DNA of 64,000 bases, from assembly GCA_964515335.1 (NCBI GenBank), contig CAZETS010000026.1:1-64000 (forward strand). Reading direction: 5' to 3'. This DNA is from TMED88 sp964515335 (GTDB lineage Bacteria; Myxococcota_A; UBA9160; UBA4427). The notes under the pieces are model-generated. The model saw only the letters and a program-made list of their open reading frames with translations. It did no database searches and was not told the DNA's origin. A program made the translations under genes and the position numbers. Shown piece after piece: positions 42,624 to 51,631 of this stretch (position 1 is the stretch's first letter; each line of letters starts with the position of its first letter).

Positions 42624-43928
42624 CTAGGTGTTGGGAGAGGTGTTACGAGCGGTGTTACGAGACGTGTTGCGAGACGAGCCGCTTCCCGCTTCCGGCGTGA
42701 AGCGCACCGGCAGCGACTTGACGCTGTTCACCACCGTCGAGCGCAGCCGGCGCACGGGGCCCGACACCTCGATGTCGGGTACGCGGCGCAGCAGCTCGTC
42801 GAACATGCACTGGATCTCCATGCGCGCGAGGTTGGCGCCCAGGCAGTAGTGCGGGCCGTAGCCGAAGGCGACGTGGGGATTGGGATCGCGCGCGACGTCG
42901 AAGTCGTCCGGGGCGTCGAAGATGCGCGGATCTCGGTTTGCGGCCGGGTAGCAGACCACGACCTTGTCGTTCTCGGCGATCTTCGCGCCGTGCAGCTCGA
43001 TGTCGCGGGTGGCCGTCCGGCGCATGTAGATCACCGGGCTCACGTAGCGCAGGATCTCGTCGACGGCGCGCGGCAGCAGGCTGGGATCGTTCGCGAGGCG
43101 CCGCTGCTGATCGGGGTGCTCCGACAGGGCGACCATGCCGCCCGAGATTGCGTTTCTCGTGGTCTCGTTGCCCGCCATGATCAGCAGCACGAAGAACATG
43201 TCGAACGACAGCTCGTCCAGCCGTTCGCCGTCGACCTCGGCGTGGATCAGCAGCGAAGTCAGGTCCTCGCGCGGGTCGTCCCGGCGCCGCTTCGCGAGCG
43301 CGCCCGCGTACTCGAACATCTCGAGCATCGTGTCGCCGCGGCGATCGGCTTCGCCGAGCTCCGGGTCCTCGAAGCCGATCAGCCGGTTGCTCCATTCGAA
43401 GAGCTTGCCGCGGTCCTCCGTGGGGGCGCCCACGAGCTCGGCGATCACCAGCAGCGGCAGCTCGGCGGCGACCTCGGCCACGAAGTCGCACTGTCCCTTG
43501 CGGGCGACGCCGTCGACCACGCTCCGTGTCAGGTCGCGGATGTGCATCTCCATACGCTGGATCATCCGCGGCGTGAAGCCCGCATTGATCAGCTTGCGCA
43601 GCCGCGTGTGGCGCGGGTGGTCCTGGTTGATCATCCAGAGACGCAGCCGGTCGATCACCTCCGGCTCCATGTCGCGCACGATCGTCGTGCCGCGCTCGGA
43701 GGAGTACGTGGCCTGGTCGCGAGAGATCGCCTGCAGGTCCTGGTAGCCGGTCACCAGCCAGAACCCGCGCTGCTCGACCTGCGTGGGCAGCCCGATGGGC
43801 GCGGGGCGGGGCACCGCCTCCTGCCAGTAGACCGGGCGATGCTGCTGCACCCAGCGCAGCGCCTCGTGGGGGATGCCCTGCTCGAAGACCGCCGGGTCGA
43901 AGAAGTCGGGGATCGGGACGTCGGGCAC
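42624..43928 (-). CDS. Cytochrome P450, CYP125/CYP124-like
   Basis: This 434-residue soluble P450 starts at GTG 43928, behind a GGAGAT site. The I-helix oxygen motif is MAGNETTRNAI, the ExxR pair is within VDEILRYVSPVIYMRR, and the haem loop is FGYGPHYCLGANLARME with the Cys ligand. INQDHPRHTRLRKLINAGFTPRMI is characteristic of the CYP125/124/142 group, which hydroxylates the terminal carbon of sterol or methyl-branched side chains. No ferredoxin or reductase gene is adjacent. The extreme C-terminus is an odd low-complexity tail of RNT units from a 12-base tandem repeat. Steroid or isoprenoid side-chain oxidation is inferred. Confidence 0.93.
   Translation of the reverse strand: MPDVPIPDFFDPAVFEQGIPHEALRWVQQHRPVYWQEAVPRPAPIGLPTQVEQRGFWLVTGYQDLQAISRDQATYSSERGTTIVRDMEPEVIDRLRLWMINQDHPRHTRLRKLINAGFTPRMIQRMEMHIRDLTRSVVDGVARKGQCDFVAEVAAELPLLVIAELVGAPTEDRGKLFEWSNRLIGFEDPELGEADRRGDTMLEMFEYAGALAKRRRDDPREDLTSLLIHAEVDGERLDELSFDMFFVLLIMAGNETTRNAISGGMVALSEHPDQQRRLANDPSLLPRAVDEILRYVSPVIYMRRTATRDIELHGAKIAENDKVVVCYPAANRDPRIFDAPDDFDVARDPNPHVAFGYGPHYCLGANLARMEIQCMFDELLRRVPDIEVSGPVRRLRSTVVNSVKSLPVRFTPEAGSGSSRNTSRNTARNTSPNT
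42631..42668. repeat. 12-base tandem repeat encoding the P450 C-terminal tail
   Basis: Three units of 12 bases (close to GGTGTTACGAGA on the + strand) follow one another, the third with two changes. They encode S/A-R-N-T repeats at the end of the P450, beyond the conserved fold. Expansion or contraction by 12 bases would keep the frame. Confidence 0.75.
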
Positions 43929-44001
43929 GGCTGATCTCCTCGGATCGGCGCGGTGACGGATGAGGATACCCGACCGGGTGGGGCGCCTCCCGGCGCGCGA
44001 C

Positions 44002-44673
44002 CTACTCGGTCTTCCCCGCTCGCGAGAACGGAAGCAGCCGCTCTCGCAGCCGGTCCGCGAGCCCGGGCGTCAGCTCCTCCTCGAGGTCGTCGGCCTCGAG
44101 GTCGATCCACAGGTGGCGCGGCGCGTGCCGGATCGAGACGATGCGCGCGCTGTCCGACACGGGGGGCAACGGAAGGTAGGTCCGGAGCACCGCGCCGAAC
44201 CAGTCGGGCACGCCGATCAGCCCGGTGCGCATCGGCTGCAGGACGAACCAGCCGCGCTTCACGGCCAGACGCGTCTCGAACTCGAGCATCGAGACGTCGA
44301 TCATGCGGGGCTTGACGGCGAGTCCGTTCGGCCCGAGCCGGAGGTCGAAGGGCAGGCGGAATCGCTCCACCCAGTCGTCCACCCGGGCCTGACCGAGCGC
44401 GAGCTGGACATGCGGGCGCTGCACGGAGATCCGCGCCGGAAGGCCGGGGGTGATCTCGACGTGCGCGGCGCCGAGCACGATCTCGTCCAGTGCGATCCAC
44501 GCCGTGGCCACGCCGGCCAGAGTGAGCGTCACCTCTTCGAGCCGGCCGCGCAGCGGGTCGGCGATCGAGCCCTTCCAGGACAGCTTGACGGGCTGCTTCA
44601 GGTAGGTGCTGACGATGCGATCGATCGCGTCGGAACGCATCAGACCGCCGCTCGTGCTCGACCGATCGCTCAC
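44002..44673 (-). CDS. Probable lipid-binding protein of the LmeA/DUF2993 type
   Basis: This protein has 223 residues from GTG 44673; an ATG at 44640 is a second candidate and neither has a strong ribosome-binding site. There is no clear signal peptide. The core alternates short beta strands (ARISVQRPHVQLALGQA; LDEIVLGAAHVEITPG; LAVKPRMIDVSMLEFETRLAV), the pattern of BPI/LmeA-like lipid-binding folds. The match is by general pattern, not by diagnostic motif, so treat the name as tentative. It sits between the P450 gene and the CoA-transferase gene in the same direction. Confidence 0.55.
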   Translation of the reverse strand: MSDRSSTSGGLMRSDAIDRIVSTYLKQPVKLSWKGSIADPLRGRLEEVTLTLAGVATAWIALDEIVLGAAHVEITPGLPARISVQRPHVQLALGQARVDDWVERFRLPFDLRLGPNGLAVKPRMIDVSMLEFETRLAVKRGWFVLQPMRTGLIGVPDWFGAVLRTYLPLPPVSDSARIVSIRHAPRHLWIDLEADDLEEELTPGLADRLRERLLPFSRAGKTE

Positions 44674-44794
44674 GCCGCGAACCCGGCTCGGTGGACGTCT
44701 CGGGAGTGGGTCATCGGCAGCGATGGATACCACACCCGCGGTTTGCCGGTTCCGATTCGAGACGGGCTGCGAATCGGCCCGCGAATCGGCCCGC

Positions 44795-47173
44795 TCAGGC
44801 GCCCTCGGGCCAGTCGCCGATCACCTTCTCGGCGGCGAGCGCCTCGATCTGCGAATCGTCGAGGCCGAGCTCGTGCAGGATCTCGCGGTTGTGCTGGCCG
44901 AGCACCGGCGCCGCGCGCTCGAGCCAGCGGTCGACGCTCGCGAAGCGGAAGGGAGCGCCCATCGTCGCCTGGACGCCCACCACCGGGTGCTCGACCTCCT
45001 CGTGGAAGTCGCGCGCGGCGAGCTGTGGGTGGCCGGCGAGGGCGCGCGGGTCGGCCAGGGAGGCGACCGGCACACCGGCCGCGATCAGCTCGTCCAGGCA
45101 CTCGTCGAGGGCGCGGCTCGCGAACGCCTCCTTCAGCTGCTCGTCGATCGCGTCCTGGTTGCGGTGGCGCGCCTCGAGTGACGCATCGATGCGAGCGGCC
45201 CACTCCGGTCGACCGAGCCAGTCGACGAGCGCCCCCCACTGCGCCTCGGTGGCGACCGAGAGCGCGAGCCAGCGCGGATCCGTGGCGGCGTCGTGGCCGC
45301 GACAGGCGTAGATGCCCTGTGGTGCGGCGCCGGCAGAGCGGTTGCCCCGCCGCTGCATCAGCTGGCCGTGCTGGGTGTACTCGATCACCTGCTCGGCGGT
45401 GATGTTGAGCGCCGCCTCGAGCATCGCGCACTCGACGAAGTGGCCGCGCCCGTCGTGGTCGCGCTCGAAAAGGGCCACGAGCACCGCGAAGGCGGCGTGC
45501 ATGCCCGAGATCGGATCGCAGGGGCCGCGCTGGATGCGGGGCTGGTCGTCGACGTGACCGGTCAGCCAGGACAGCCCCGCCATCTGCTCCATCGTCGCCG
45601 CGAAGCCGACATGCTCGCGCCAGGGGCCGTCGAGCCCGAAGGCCGGCATGCGGACGTAGTGGCAGCGCGGGTTCAGGGCCCGGACCTTCTCCCAGTCGAC
45701 CCCGAAGCCGTCCATCACGCGCGGGCTGAAGTTCTCGATCAGCACGTCGGCGTCGGACACGAGCGATTCGAAGATCGCCATGCCCTGCGAATTGGAAAGG
45801 TCGATCGTCAGGCCGCGCTTGTTCGAGTTGGCGGAGAGGTAGATGAAGCTGTACTCCCACCAGTTGTCGGGCGGGACCGGCAGCGTGCCCCCGACCGCGC
45901 GCGCACCATCGATGCGCTGGATCGACTCGACGTGGATGACGTCGGCGCCGAGCATCGCGAGCATCTGCGTGGCGATCGGTCCGGCCCACCAGGTGGTGTT
46001 GTCGACGATGCGCAGGCCCGCGAGGGGGAGCTGCCGCGCCTTGGACCCGTCGGCCGTCGGCCGCTGGCGCGGCTCGATGCGGTCCTGGTGCTCGCCGAGC
46101 GTCGGCGCCGCGCGCGGCGGCTCGGGGGGCCGCCCGTCGATCCGGTAGGGCGGTCGCGGCCGGAGGAAGCCCTTCGACGGATCCTCGACGAACACCCCGC
46201 GAGCGCGGAGCTGCTCTTGCTCGAGCACCGTCTGTCCGTTGCAGACCGGCGCCACGGGAATCCGAAGCATCTGTGCCAGCGAGATGACCTCGTCGGTGTC
46301 GTGGGTGCGGGTCCAGGCGTGGACGATCTGCTCCCACTCCTCGAGCCGTGCGAGCCGCTGGGCGACCAGGTCGAATTCGCCGGTCTCGCGCAGCTCGGGC
46401 CGCTCGATCAGCAGCAGGAAGTCGGACATCTGCTGCGCCGAGTAGGTGGTGAAGCCGACGAAGCCGTCGCGCGTAGGCTCGACGGACGGCGTCTCGAAGG
46501 CCGGCAGCAGGCCGGCGAAGGGCGGCCGCCCGAGCAGGCCCCACATCAGGTCGAGGTAGGCGTTCGTGACCATCGCCGTGACGGCGTGCAGCGACAGGTC
46601 GACGTGCTCGCCGTTTCCCGTCTCCCGCGCGTGGCGCACCGCGGCCAGCGCCGCGACCGCGGCGAACGCGCCGCCCGCCCACGCCGAGACGTCGCCGCCG
46701 GCCTGGTAGGGCTCGTGGCCCGGCCGTGAGCGGCCGGCGAGCGAGCCGGCCTCGGCCTGGAGGATGAAGTCGGTGGCCGGGCGCTCCGAGAGCGGGCCGG
46801 TCAGCCCGAACGGCGTGATGCTGAGCAGGACGAGTCCGGGGTGGCGTTCACAGAGCGCGCTGCGATCGAGCGAGCCGGGCGGCCGGTCCTCGATCAGCAG
46901 GTCGGCGCCGGCGAGCAGCGTCTCGATCTCGGCTGTGGGCCGGTCGTCGAGCGTCCCGACGACGCTGCGCTTCGAGGCGTTCAGGTAGAGGAAAAGCCCG
47001 CCGTCCTCGTCGCCGAGATCGGCGCTCGAGGTCGTCCAGCGGCGCAGCGGGTCGCCGCCGGCCGGCTCGAGCTTGATCACGTCGGCGCCGGCGTCGGCGA
47101 AGAGCTTGCTGCAGTAGGGGCCCGCGACGCCCGTCGAGGCGTCGACGACCCGGATGCCCTTCAGGCCATGCAC
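44795..47173 (-). CDS. Tandem CaiB/BaiF (family III) CoA-transferase
   Basis: This 792-residue protein starts at GTG 47173. It consists of two complete family III CoA-transferase domains of about 380 residues in tandem: domain 1 opens LKGIRVVDASTGVAGPYCSKLFADAGADVIKLEPAGGD and domain 2 opens LAGLRIVDNTTWWAGPIATQMLAMLGADVIHVES. The active-site Asp is present in both (GGDVSAWAGGAFA and GPCDPISGMHAAF). Family members move CoA between carboxylic acids and normally work as interlocked dimers; the fusion would make a pseudo-dimer. It could activate a steroid or fatty side-chain acid. It lies 35 bases downstream of the alcohol dehydrogenase gene. Confidence 0.93.
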   Translation of the reverse strand: MHGLKGIRVVDASTGVAGPYCSKLFADAGADVIKLEPAGGDPLRRWTTSSADLGDEDGGLFLYLNASKRSVVGTLDDRPTAEIETLLAGADLLIEDRPPGSLDRSALCERHPGLVLLSITPFGLTGPLSERPATDFILQAEAGSLAGRSRPGHEPYQAGGDVSAWAGGAFAAVAALAAVRHARETGNGEHVDLSLHAVTAMVTNAYLDLMWGLLGRPPFAGLLPAFETPSVEPTRDGFVGFTTYSAQQMSDFLLLIERPELRETGEFDLVAQRLARLEEWEQIVHAWTRTHDTDEVISLAQMLRIPVAPVCNGQTVLEQEQLRARGVFVEDPSKGFLRPRPPYRIDGRPPEPPRAAPTLGEHQDRIEPRQRPTADGSKARQLPLAGLRIVDNTTWWAGPIATQMLAMLGADVIHVESIQRIDGARAVGGTLPVPPDNWWEYSFIYLSANSNKRGLTIDLSNSQGMAIFESLVSDADVLIENFSPRVMDGFGVDWEKVRALNPRCHYVRMPAFGLDGPWREHVGFAATMEQMAGLSWLTGHVDDQPRIQRGPCDPISGMHAAFAVLVALFERDHDGRGHFVECAMLEAALNITAEQVIEYTQHGQLMQRRGNRSAGAAPQGIYACRGHDAATDPRWLALSVATEAQWGALVDWLGRPEWAARIDASLEARHRNQDAIDEQLKEAFASRALDECLDELIAAGVPVASLADPRALAGHPQLAARDFHEEVEHPVVGVQATMGAPFRFASVDRWLERAAPVLGQHNREILHELGLDDSQIEALAAEKVIGDWPEGA

Positions 47174-47208
47174 GCGCTTCTCTGCCCGCTCCGGCTCTCG
47201 CAGCGCTC

Positions 47209-48297
47209 TCAGTCGAAGACGATCACCTGACGTGCGGCCTCGCCCTTGCGCATCTTGTCGAGGGCGGAGTTGACGTCGCCGATCTCGATCCGCGACGAGA
47301 TCATCTCGTCGAGGTGGAGGCGGCCGCTCAGGTAGAAGTCGATGTACTTGGGCATGTCGAAGCGGAAGCGGTTCGAGCCCATGTACGAGCCCGTGATCTT
47401 CTTCTCCTGCAGGGTCAGGTCGGCGGCCGAGATCGGCACCATCTCGGTGACCGACACCACGCCCACCAGCACCGTCGTGCCGCCGCGGCCCGTCATCGCG
47501 ACCGCCTGCTGCACGGTGGGCACGAGGCCGATGCACTCGAACACGAAGTCGGCGCCGCCGCCGGTCAGCTCGTGGACCGCCTGCACCGGGTCGCCGTCGC
47601 TCGCGTCCACGCAGTCGGTGGCGCCGAGCTTGCGCGCCAGGTCGAACTTCCACGACTGCGCGTCGACCGCGATGATCTGACCCGCACCCGTGATGCGCGC
47701 CCCCTGCAGCGCCGAGAGCCCGACGCCCCCGCAGCCGATGATGACCACACTCGCGCCGGCCGGAATGTTCACGGTGTTGAGCGCGGCGCCGAGGCCTGTG
47801 GTCACGCCGCAGCCGATCAGGGCGGCGCGGTCCAGCGGCATGTCGTCGCGGATCTTCACGAGCGATCGCTCGGGGCAGAGCATCTTCTCGGCGAACGACG
47901 AAAGGTTGGCGAACTGCAGCAGCGGATTGCCGGCGCCGTCGGTGATCCGCGGGCTGGCCTCCGGCGGGCGGCCGACGTACTGGCTGGGGCAGAGGTAGGG
48001 CCGTCCGCCCGTGCAGAACTTGCAGACGCCGCACCAGGACGTGATGCAGCCGATCACGTGGTCGCCGGGCGCGAAGTCGGTCACGCCTTCGCCGACCGCC
48101 TCGACGACGCCGGCCGGCTCGTGGCCGAGGATGCAGGGCGGCGGCATCGGCAGCCGACCCTCGATCACGCTCAGGTCGCTGTGACAGATTCCGGACGCGG
48201 CGGTCTCGAGCAGGACTTCGCCCGGTCCGGGGTCGTCGATGGCGACATCTTCCAGCTCGAGGGGGGCGCTGTTCGCGCGCATCACTGCTGCCTTCAT
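47209..48297 (-). CDS. Zinc-dependent alcohol dehydrogenase (class III-like MDR)
   Basis: This 362-residue medium-chain dehydrogenase starts behind an AGGAG site. The catalytic zinc ligands lie in SGICHSDLSVIEG and GHEPAGVVEAVGEGV, the structural zinc lobe in CGVCKFCTGGRPYLC, and the Rossmann motif is IIGCGGVGLSALQGA. NAD is the probable cofactor, given the Asp after the beta strand (IIAVDAQ). It would oxidise an alcohol to an aldehyde, plausibly the product of the P450. It is likely in one operon with the CoA-transferase downstream and the monooxygenase upstream. Confidence 0.94.
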   Translation of the reverse strand: MKAAVMRANSAPLELEDVAIDDPGPGEVLLETAASGICHSDLSVIEGRLPMPPPCILGHEPAGVVEAVGEGVTDFAPGDHVIGCITSWCGVCKFCTGGRPYLCPSQYVGRPPEASPRITDGAGNPLLQFANLSSFAEKMLCPERSLVKIRDDMPLDRAALIGCGVTTGLGAALNTVNIPAGASVVIIGCGGVGLSALQGARITGAGQIIAVDAQSWKFDLARKLGATDCVDASDGDPVQAVHELTGGGADFVFECIGLVPTVQQAVAMTGRGGTTVLVGVVSVTEMVPISAADLTLQEKKITGSYMGSNRFRFDMPKYIDFYLSGRLHLDEMISSRIEIGDVNSALDKMRKGEAARQVIVFD

Positions 48298-48331
48298 GGG
48301 GGATCTCCTGGTGGTGGCCGCCTTGGGCCGG

Positions 48332-49801
48332 TCATCGCATATCGTAGTCGGAAAGCCGCGGCGCGCTCATCTCTTCGCGGAAGCGGTCCCAGGTGAAGGG
48401 CCACGCCATCGGGACGCCGTCGGCGCCGATGTACCAGCTGTGGCAGCCGCTGGCCCAGATCGTCTTCCTGGCCGCTTCGAGCCGCTCGGCCTCGAAGCGG
48501 TCGGCGGCGGCCGGGGACGCGCCGATCTCGTGGCAGCGTCCCGACCGCACCTCTTCGATCAGCTGCAGCACGTAGGCGACCTCGAGTTCGGCGACCTCGA
48601 TCAGCGAGAAGTTGCCGACGGGCGAGCTCGGTCCCTGCAGCATGAAGAAGTTGGGGAACTCGGGCACGCTGATCGACAGGTAGGCGCGGGGGCCGCCCTG
48701 CCACACGTCGTCCAGCCGAACGCCATCGCGTCCCGTCACGTGCATCGGCCGCACGAAGCGGTCGACGCGGAAGCCGGTGGCCAGCACCAGCACGTCCAGC
48801 TCGTGCAGGCGTCCGTCGCGGGTGCGCACACCCGCCGCCTCGATGCGTTCGATGCCATCGGTGACGAGCTCGGCGTTCGGTCGTTGGATGGCGTCGTAGA
48901 AGCCGTCGGACATCACCAGCCGCTTGCAGGTCGCCCGGTAGTCGGGCCGCAGCTTCTCGCGCAGCACCGGGTCGTGGACGTTCTGCTCGAGGTTGGCCAC
49001 GCAGTTCTCGTGGATCAACGCCAGCATGGGCGAATCCGCGTCGATGACGTGGTTCGCGAACCCGTCGACGAACGCGCGTGCCGACTCGTCCCGAATCGCC
49101 TGGATCTCCGACGGGTCTTCGTGGAAACGCCCCCGCTCTTCGTCGCTGTAGGCGGGGTTCTCGATGGGCGTGATCCACTGCGGGGTGCGCTGGAAGAGCG
49201 AGAGCCTGTCGACCTCGTCGACCACGGCCGACACGATCTGCACCGCCGACGAGCCCGTCCCGATCACGCCCACGCGCTTGCCGGCGAGCTCGACGTCGTG
49301 GTCCCAGCGCGCGCTGTGGAAGGCCGGGCCCGCGAAGTCGTCGAGTCCGTCGATGTCCGGCATGGCCGGGTGGTGGAGGACGCCGGTGGCGGCGATCACG
49401 AAGTCGGCCACGTCGCTCGAGCCGTCGGCGAGGTCGAGCTGCCAGCGGCCGTCCTCGAACGCACAGCGCGTCACCTCGACCCCGAAGCGGATGCTCGGGA
49501 GCAGGTCGTGGCGCCGGGCGACGTCCTCGAAGTAGGCGTGGATCTCGGCGCCGGGCGAGAAGCGGTGGCTCCACTCGGGGTTCAGCTCGAACGAGTAGCT
49601 GTAGAAGTGCGAGGGCACGTCGCAGCAGATGCCCGGGTAGGTGTTCTCGCGCCAGGTGCCGCCGACGCTGTCACCCTTCTCGTAGATCACCAACTCTTCG
49701 AGGCCGGCCCTGCGCAGCTCGATGGCGGTGAGCAGTCCCGACATGCCGGCGCCGATGATGACGACGCGGGGGGGCGGGCGGTCGGAGGGGCGGGTCGTCA
49801 T
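48332..49801 (-). CDS. Flavin-containing (Baeyer-Villiger type) monooxygenase
   Basis: This protein has 489 residues from ATG 49801, which has a GAGAGG site at good spacing; GTG 49810 is the alternative. FAD binding is shown by VVIIGAGMSGLLTAIELRRAG, then GGTWRENTYPGICCDVPSHFYSYSF, and NADPH binding by VGVIGTGSSAVQI. FAGPAFHSARW fits the FxGxxxHxxxW Baeyer-Villiger fingerprint. Such enzymes turn ketones into esters or lactones, a step known in steroid and cyclic-ketone degradation. It is divergent from a TetR gene across a region with a clean 7-4-7 palindrome. Confidence 0.93.
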   Translation of the reverse strand: MTTRPSDRPPPRVVIIGAGMSGLLTAIELRRAGLEELVIYEKGDSVGGTWRENTYPGICCDVPSHFYSYSFELNPEWSHRFSPGAEIHAYFEDVARRHDLLPSIRFGVEVTRCAFEDGRWQLDLADGSSDVADFVIAATGVLHHPAMPDIDGLDDFAGPAFHSARWDHDVELAGKRVGVIGTGSSAVQIVSAVVDEVDRLSLFQRTPQWITPIENPAYSDEERGRFHEDPSEIQAIRDESARAFVDGFANHVIDADSPMLALIHENCVANLEQNVHDPVLREKLRPDYRATCKRLVMSDGFYDAIQRPNAELVTDGIERIEAAGVRTRDGRLHELDVLVLATGFRVDRFVRPMHVTGRDGVRLDDVWQGGPRAYLSISVPEFPNFFMLQGPSSPVGNFSLIEVAELEVAYVLQLIEEVRSGRCHEIGASPAAADRFEAERLEAARKTIWASGCHSWYIGADGVPMAWPFTWDRFREEMSAPRLSDYDMR

Positions 49802-49903
49802 GGGGGGCACCTCTCTCGCGCTTCGGGTCTCGTGTCGTCGCGAGGCCGCTTCGCTGACCGGCTGGCGCCGTTCGGGGAGCCCCGGGGCCGGGTTTCTCGT
49901 GGC

Positions 49904-49936
49904 ATCGGACGACTGTCCGATCTATCGTACGCGTGT
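49904..49936. promoter_or_regulatory. Candidate TetR operator between the monooxygenase and TetR genes
   Basis: ATCGGAC (49904-49910) and GTCCGAT (49915-49921) form a perfect palindrome with a 4-base centre. A further half-site, GTCGGAT (about 49935), follows downstream. The site lies in the 202-base divergent region, and the TetR protein at 50004 is the obvious candidate to bind it. Confidence 0.65.
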
Positions 49937-50003
49937 CGGATGCATCGGGCAACGGTTCGCCGTCCGTCGCTCGGTCTCGTGAGATCTCCGGAGCGACGCT
50001 TTC

Positions 50004-50624
50004 GTGTCGAAATCACCCACCCTGCTGCTGCAGAGCTACCGCCGCGACCAGATCCTGCAGGCCGCGAGCGAGGTGATCAGCGAGAACGGCTACGACCGGT
50101 CTTCGGTGGACCAGATCGCCCGGCGCGCGGGGCTGAGCCGCAGCACCGTCTACGAGTACTTCCCCTCGAAGGACGAGATCCTGAAGGGCTGCTTCGCGGC
50201 CCGCCGCGAAGCCCTGGCCGAGGCGCTCGCCCGGCGCATCGCCCGGGCGACGGGCCTCGAGGAGCAGCTCGCGGCCTTCTTCGAGATCTGCCTTTCCCGG
50301 GTCGACGAGAACCGCGAGTTCCTCCAGGCGATCGCGTTTCCGATTCCGCTCTTCGAGGCCACCCGGGAAGAGGGGCCTGGCGGCACCGAGTTCGCCCTGG
50401 TGCTGAAGAACTTCCACGACGAGGTCGACCGGATCCTCGACGACGGCTATCAGCGAGGCGAGCTGCCGCGCCCCCTCGATCCCGAAGATCGCGGCAGCCT
50501 CGGCACGCTGATCGTGGGCGCCATGGCGGCGCGCAGCCGGCTCGAGGCGCCGCCGCCGGTCGAGGCCTCGGCGCGCTCGCTGGCGCGTTTCGCCCTGCGC
50601 GGGCTTGGGCATACGGATCGATGA
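50004..50624 (+). CDS. TetR-family transcriptional regulator
   Basis: This 206-residue protein starts at GTG 50004. The DNA-binding domain is classical: RRDQILQAASEVISENGYDRSSVDQIARRAGLSRSTVYEYFPSKDEILKG. It heads an operon with the MaoC-like, MaoC, thiolase and DUF35 genes: the next ATG overlaps its stop (50621-50624). It probably represses this operon and the divergent monooxygenase. In mycobacteria the analogous side-chain genes are under the TetR-type repressors KstR/KstR2; orthology is not claimed. Confidence 0.94.
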   Translation: MSKSPTLLLQSYRRDQILQAASEVISENGYDRSSVDQIARRAGLSRSTVYEYFPSKDEILKGCFAARREALAEALARRIARATGLEEQLAAFFEICLSRVDENREFLQAIAFPIPLFEATREEGPGGTEFALVLKNFHDEVDRILDDGYQRGELPRPLDPEDRGSLGTLIVGAMAARSRLEAPPPVEASARSLARFALRGLGHTDR

Positions 50625-51202
50625 CGAAGAGCGCGAGCGAGTCCGACGCGCTGCGCGAGCGGCTCGAGCGCTACGTCGGCCAGCCGATGGGCCCGCCGGC
50701 CGTCGCGCCGGATCAGGTGAACGTCCCGATGATCCGCCACTGGGTGGATGCCCTCGACGACCGCAATCCCGTCTACCTCGACGAGGACGCGGCGGCGAAG
50801 AGCCGCTTCGGCGGAGTCGTGGCGCCGCCCGCCATGCTGCAGGCGTGGACCATGCCTCGCCCGAGGATCGAGGGCATCGCCGAGCGGGGCGGCGCGCCCG
50901 ACGAGATCGCCTCGGACAACCCGGTGCCCGTGCTCGACGAGGCGGGCTACACCGGCACGCTCGCGACCAACTCCGAGCTCGAGTTCTACCGCTACCTGCG
51001 CCCGGGCGATCGGCTGCGCACGACCACCGAGGTCGAGTCGATCTCGACCCGCAAGAAGACGGGGCTTGGCCAGGGCTACTTCGTGACCTGGGTGACCCGG
51101 TACTTCGATCAGGACGACGAGCTGGTGGGCAAGCAGCTCTTCCGCATCCTCAAGTTCGACCCGAGCACCATCGACCTCTCGAAGCTGGGAGGAGCGGGGT
51201 GA
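50621..51202 (+). CDS. MaoC-like hydratase subunit, equivalent to the N-terminal part of ChsH2
   Basis: This 193-residue protein starts in the TetR stop codon and ends overlapping the next start. It is a hotdog-fold FAS1-dehydratase/MaoC N-terminal domain: VPMIRHWVDALDDRNPVYLDEDAAAKSRFGGVVAPPAMLQAWTM, with a Phe/Tyr-rich second half (LEFYRYLRPGDRLRTTTEVES). In Mycobacterium tuberculosis the ChsH1-ChsH2 hydratase acts on the three-carbon steroid side-chain enoyl-CoA; ChsH2 carries such a domain fused to a DUF35 domain. Here the DUF35 part is a separate gene (52852). Gene order and content support the same reaction; the substrate is inferred. Confidence 0.88.
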   Translation: MTKSASESDALRERLERYVGQPMGPPAVAPDQVNVPMIRHWVDALDDRNPVYLDEDAAAKSRFGGVVAPPAMLQAWTMPRPRIEGIAERGGAPDEIASDNPVPVLDEAGYTGTLATNSELEFYRYLRPGDRLRTTTEVESISTRKKTGLGQGYFVTWVTRYFDQDDELVGKQLFRILKFDPSTIDLSKLGGAG

Positions 51203-51612
51203 CGGCTCCGGCCTTCGCGGTGGGCGACGAGCTGCCGCCCTTCGAGCTGCCGGTGACCTCCACGGTGATCGTGGCTGGCGCGATCGCGTCGCGCGACTTC
51301 ATGCCCGCCCACCACGATCCCGAGTTCGCGCGCGCCCAGGGCGCGCCGGACATGTTCATGAACATCCTCACCACCAACGGCTACGTGGCGCGCTACGTCA
51401 CCGACTGGGGCGGTCCGGAGACCATGGTGCGGGCGATCCGGATCCGGCTCGGGGGTCCGGCGATTCCGGGGCAGCCGCTGCGCTTCAGCGGCCGCGTCGA
51501 GGGCGTGGAAGAAGAGGGCGACGAGCGGGTCGTCGAGCTGTCCGTTCGCGCCGCCAACGATCTGGGCGACCACGCGACGGGCACCGTCGTGGTCTCGTTG
51601 CCGCTCGCATGA
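51199..51612 (+). CDS. MaoC-family hydratase, ChsH1-like
   Basis: This 137-residue single hotdog domain starts at a GTG that overlaps the previous stop. The hydratase motif ASRDFMPAHHDPEFARAQG gives the catalytic Asp and His of MaoC/R-hydratases (D-x4-H-x-D). It is the short, catalytically complete partner expected to pair with the MaoC-like protein encoded just upstream, as ChsH1 does with ChsH2. The thiolase gene follows after 19 bases. Confidence 0.9.
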   Translation: MTAPAFAVGDELPPFELPVTSTVIVAGAIASRDFMPAHHDPEFARAQGAPDMFMNILTTNGYVARYVTDWGGPETMVRAIRIRLGGPAIPGQPLRFSGRVEGVEEEGDERVVELSVRAANDLGDHATGTVVVSLPLA

Positions 51613-51631
51613 CGAGACGGGACACCGCCGC

